Origin: Bacilli bacterium
Lineage (GTDB): Bacteria > Bacillota_I > Bacilli_A > ML615J-28 > CAG-313
Assembly: GCA_900752975.1 (NCBI GenBank)
Contig: CAADXH010000024.1
Span: forward strand, 1-16,038
Reading direction: 5' to 3'
DNA length: 16,038 bases
Positions 14,185 to 16,038 of this stretch are shown piece by piece. A program made the translations under genes and the position numbers. Every line of letters starts with the position of its first letter. Within the stretch, counting starts at the first letter, position 1. The notes beneath the pieces were generated by a model that made no database searches, was not told the DNA's origin, and saw nothing but the letters and a program-made list of their open reading frames with translations.

Positions 14185-15861
14185 TTATTCTATTGAAAAA
14201 ATATAACTATATACCTCTTGTTGACCATTTATAGTATCAATTTCTAAATTGCTATAATGTTCTTCAATATAGGATTTTAGATCATTTAATTCTTCTTCAG
14301 TTACATCATGGCCATAAATTATGGTGATTATATCTTTTTCATCAGCTTTTCCTTCAGCAAGTAATTGTTTTACAGCATCAAGTCTAGCTTTTTGGGAAGT
14401 AACAATTCGTCCATTACAAATTCCAATATAATCTCCTTCATTAATCTTTAAGCCTTCAATTTCCGTATTTCTTACCGCATAAGTAATAAGACCAGTTGTA
14501 ACATTGGCAATAACTTCGCTGACTTCATTAATGATACCCTCAGGATCATCTAAGCTTAAATCAAGCATTGTAAGGGCAGAGTATCCTTGAGCAATTGTTT
14601 TAGTCGGTACTACAAAAACATTAGCATTTTTATAATATTTTGCGGCTTGTTCAGCTGTTAAAACAATATTACTATTGTTAGGGAATACAATAATATTTTG
14701 GGCATTTAATAAGTCAAATCCTTTGGTGAAGTCTTCAGCAGATGGATTCATACTTTGACCACCTTCAACAACATAATCAACGCCCATTTCTTTAAAGGCA
14801 TTAATTAAGCCTTCGCCAGTCGCAACAGCCACTACAGCGAATTTTTTAGGTGTTGTTTGTTTGCGCATTTCCACACATTCAGGACAATTGCAAGGTTGTA
14901 CATCAACCTTAGCAGGTCCATCACTATGTTGAACTGACATATTTTCAATCTTTAAAGTTACGTACTCACCAAATTGTTGGCAATAATTAAGTACATTACC
15001 AGGAGTTTTAGTGTGAACATGTATTTTGACAATGTCTTCATCCTTTAAAGCAACAATACTATCACCTAAAGTTTCAAGATAGTTTGTAATAACACTAATA
15101 TCAAAGTCTTTGATATTAACTTTTTTATGTTGTAATTGAAGAATGAATTCTGTACAATATCCATACTCTAATTCACTATTCGCATTAAAGTTTTGATGAA
15201 TCACCGTTTGAGATAATGTACTTACTGTTTCTTCTTTAATAAATTCGCCATCTAAAGCTTTAGCCATACCTTCAAGTACATAGATTAAACCGGCACCGCC
15301 ACTATCAATTACACCAGCTTCTTTTAAAACTGGAAGAAGTTCAGGTGTTCTTTCTAGTGATGCTCTTGCTTCTTGCAATAAATACTTGAAATATTCTTCA
15401 ATTGAAGAACGACGATTAACTTTCTTTTTCGCATATTCAGCTGATTCTCTAGCAACTGTTAAAATTGTTCCTTCAACAGGTTTTAATACAGCATGATAGC
15501 CTTGCTTTACACCTGAAATAAAGGCATTAGCAAGTTCAACCGCGTTAACTTCATCATAACCAGCAAGGCCTTTATAAATACCTCTAAATAGTTGTGATAA
15601 AATAACACCAGAGTTACCACGAGCACCCATAAGCATACCGCGTGATAATTTTTTTGACATTTCATATATTGATTTTTCTTCGTATTCACTTATTTCGTGT
15701 GCGCCTGCTTCAATTGTCATTTTCATGTTTGTTCCCGTATCTCCATCGGGTACTGGGAATACATTTAGGGCATCAACTGTCTTATAGTTGGCCCGGAGGT
15801 TTGCGGCGCCATTGGTAACTATTTGTTTAAATAGTAGACCATCCATTTTATATGTTTGCAT
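14185..15861 (-). CDS. fakA: Fatty acid kinase FakA (DhaL/DegV-associated)
   Basis: FakA phosphorylates exogenous fatty acids carried by FakB (DegV) proteins, giving acyl-phosphate for phospholipid synthesis. The 558-residue protein has an N-terminal DhaL kinase domain with NVFPVPDGDTGTNM (33-46) and RGMLMGARGNSGVILSQLFRG (74-94). A middle domain contains YGYCTEF (C236) and HVHT (H281, H283), the residues that hold zinc in the staphylococcal protein if I align them correctly. A C-terminal FakB-interacting domain follows. The linker carries an extra cysteine group, C324-x-C326-x2-C329, which I do not recall as a general family feature. AAGGAGG lies 5 bases before ATG. It leads the cluster fakA-recG-rnc-membrane protein-dnaD-nth. 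The usual upstream asp23 neighbour is absent; no fakB is in the window. Confidence 0.93.
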   Translation of the reverse strand: MQTYKMDGLLFKQIVTNGAANLRANYKTVDALNVFPVPDGDTGTNMKMTIEAGAHEISEYEEKSIYEMSKKLSRGMLMGARGNSGVILSQLFRGIYKGLAGYDEVNAVELANAFISGVKQGYHAVLKPVEGTILTVARESAEYAKKKVNRRSSIEEYFKYLLQEARASLERTPELLPVLKEAGVIDSGGAGLIYVLEGMAKALDGEFIKEETVSTLSQTVIHQNFNANSELEYGYCTEFILQLQHKKVNIKDFDISVITNYLETLGDSIVALKDEDIVKIHVHTKTPGNVLNYCQQFGEYVTLKIENMSVQHSDGPAKVDVQPCNCPECVEMRKQTTPKKFAVVAVATGEGLINAFKEMGVDYVVEGGQSMNPSAEDFTKGFDLLNAQNIIVFPNNSNIVLTAEQAAKYYKNANVFVVPTKTIAQGYSALTMLDLSLDDPEGIINEVSEVIANVTTGLITYAVRNTEIEGLKINEGDYIGICNGRIVTSQKARLDAVKQLLAEGKADEKDIITIIYGHDVTEEELNDLKSYIEEHYSNLEIDTINGQQEVYSYIFSIE

Positions 15862-15897
15862 ATTTTCCTCCTTGCATACTTTTTAGCACGCTTTACC

Positions 15898-15926
15898 ATT
15901 CTATCACATTTTATGACAAAATGCAA
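15898..15926 (-). promoter_or_regulatory. Promoter of the fakA-recG-rnc-dnaD-nth cluster
   Basis: On the minus strand TTGCAT (15921-15926), a 17-base spacer and TAGAAT (15898-15903) are present, with TGA before the -10. The start would lie near 15891, about 30 bases before the fakA ATG. The tight spacing downstream suggests that this promoter serves the whole cluster. Confidence 0.8.
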
Positions 15927-15927
15927 G

Positions 15928-15936
15928 TGATATAAT
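15928..15936 (+). promoter_or_regulatory. Outward promoter for the right-end gene (extended -10)
   Basis: TGA followed by a perfect TATAAT (15931-15936) faces right. No good -35 is found at 17 bases. Transcription from about 15943 would pass through the crossover-like site and into the gene starting at 16034, giving a leader of about 90 bases. It is back to back with the fakA promoter, its -10 lying right behind the fakA -35. The octamer TTTACCAT occurs at 15892 and 15942, flanking both promoters, possibly by chance. Confidence 0.5.
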
Positions 15937-15955
15937 TTCGGTTTACCATCCCATA

Positions 15956-16037
15956 TTGTTCGTGTACACTAGATTGTGTACACGAACACTGACGGTTTGT
16001 CAATCATCGTATGGGTTTTGAGAAAGGACTCTCATGA
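15956..16037 (-). repeat. Right arm of 82-bp terminal inverted repeat
   Basis: Exact reverse complement of positions 1-82. Identity begins 2 bases inside the crossover-like site and runs outward through the leader, ribosome binding site and ATG to the end of the window. Sequence on the inner side is unrelated to that of the left arm, so the two copies share the gene side only. Confidence 0.95.
15958..15987 (+). other. Candidate site-specific recombination site, right copy
   Basis: The 12-base arms GTTCGTGTACAC and GTGTACACGAAC flank the core TAGATT, the reverse complement of the core of the left copy (AATCTA). The two sites are thus in inverted orientation, the geometry that leads to inversion of the DNA between them. 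The site sits between the outward promoter and the gene it would drive. Confidence 0.6.
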
Positions 16038-16038
16038 A
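16034..16038 (+). CDS. 5' end of an outward-facing gene (start codon only)
   Basis: ATG at 16034-16036 is preceded by AAAGGA (16023-16028) with a 5-base gap, a good ribosome binding site. Only two further bases are in the window. Leader and start are identical to the gene leaving the left end, so the two are probably members of one family. Confidence 0.45.

Noticed and set aside
15507..15689. 60-residue minus-strand frame inside fakA
   Set aside because: Same-strand out-of-frame shadow of the DhaL domain with no recognisable protein features.
16010..16036. Micro-ORF ATG GGT TTT ... TCA TGA overlapping the right-end ATG
   Set aside because: Eight codons with no ribosome binding site; its TGA overlaps the gene start and would be the only TGA stop in the window. 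Probably chance, though present in both arms.
1..16038. Linear plasmid, phage or transposon with terminal inverted repeats
   Set aside because: The contents are core chromosomal genes in conserved order, no transposase, replication protein or phage gene is present, and each arm contains an outward leader with ribosome binding site and start codon rather than a terminus.

Overview
The window looks like a chromosomal piece from an AT-rich, low-GC Gram-positive bacterium of the Bacilli/Mollicutes-related part of the Firmicutes. The gene set supports this: an rpsL-rpsG-fusA-tuf operon, RqcH, the FakA fatty-acid kinase, a DnaD-type primosome protein next to nth, a Cse60-like small protein and a BioY biotin S component. 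The standard genetic code fits, because tryptophan is read from TGG and no gene needs an in-frame TGA. All 16 complete genes stop with TAA (12) or TAG (4), none with TGA. No tRNA, rRNA, CRISPR array or transposase was seen.

Layout. Positions 1-339 hold no complete gene: an 82-bp arm of an inverted repeat with an outward start codon, an outward promoter with a palindromic operator candidate, and the tuf terminator. The str operon (rpsL, rpsG, fusA, tuf; 4624 down to 340, minus strand) has a perfect-consensus promoter and a structured leader. Upstream lie bioY (minus) and then gmk-rpoZ-M32 carboxypeptidase (minus, 7857 down to 5504). A divergent intergenic region separates gmk from rqcH, the only complete plus-strand gene. 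From 15861 down to 9822 runs one tight minus-strand cluster: fakA, recG, rnc, a small membrane protein, dnaD and nth. A cse60-like gene follows, squeezed between a bidirectional terminator and the convergent rqcH.

The genes are mostly core information processing: translation elongation and ribosome assembly, ribosome rescue (RqcH), RNA polymerase omega, RNA processing (RNase III), replication restart and recombination (DnaD, RecG) and base excision repair (Nth). Nutrient-related functions are biotin uptake (BioY), GMP phosphorylation (Gmk), peptide trimming (M32) and exogenous fatty-acid activation (FakA). Gene order resembles a condensed Bacillus arrangement in which the fatty-acid synthesis genes between recG and rnc, and coaBC/priA after rpoZ, are absent.

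The most striking feature is at the two ends. The first 82 bases are an exact reverse complement of positions 15956-16037. Each arm holds a 30-bp site with perfect 12-bp inverted arms around an asymmetric 6-bp core, the architecture of a tyrosine-recombinase crossover site. It is followed by an identical leader, a ribosome binding site and an ATG facing out of the window. Each site has its own outward promoter on the inner side, and the sites are in inverted orientation. This fits a phase-variation system in which recombination between 5' leaders of a gene family swaps promoters. Here it could invert the whole 16-kb essential block. The recombinase and the variable genes would lie outside the window.
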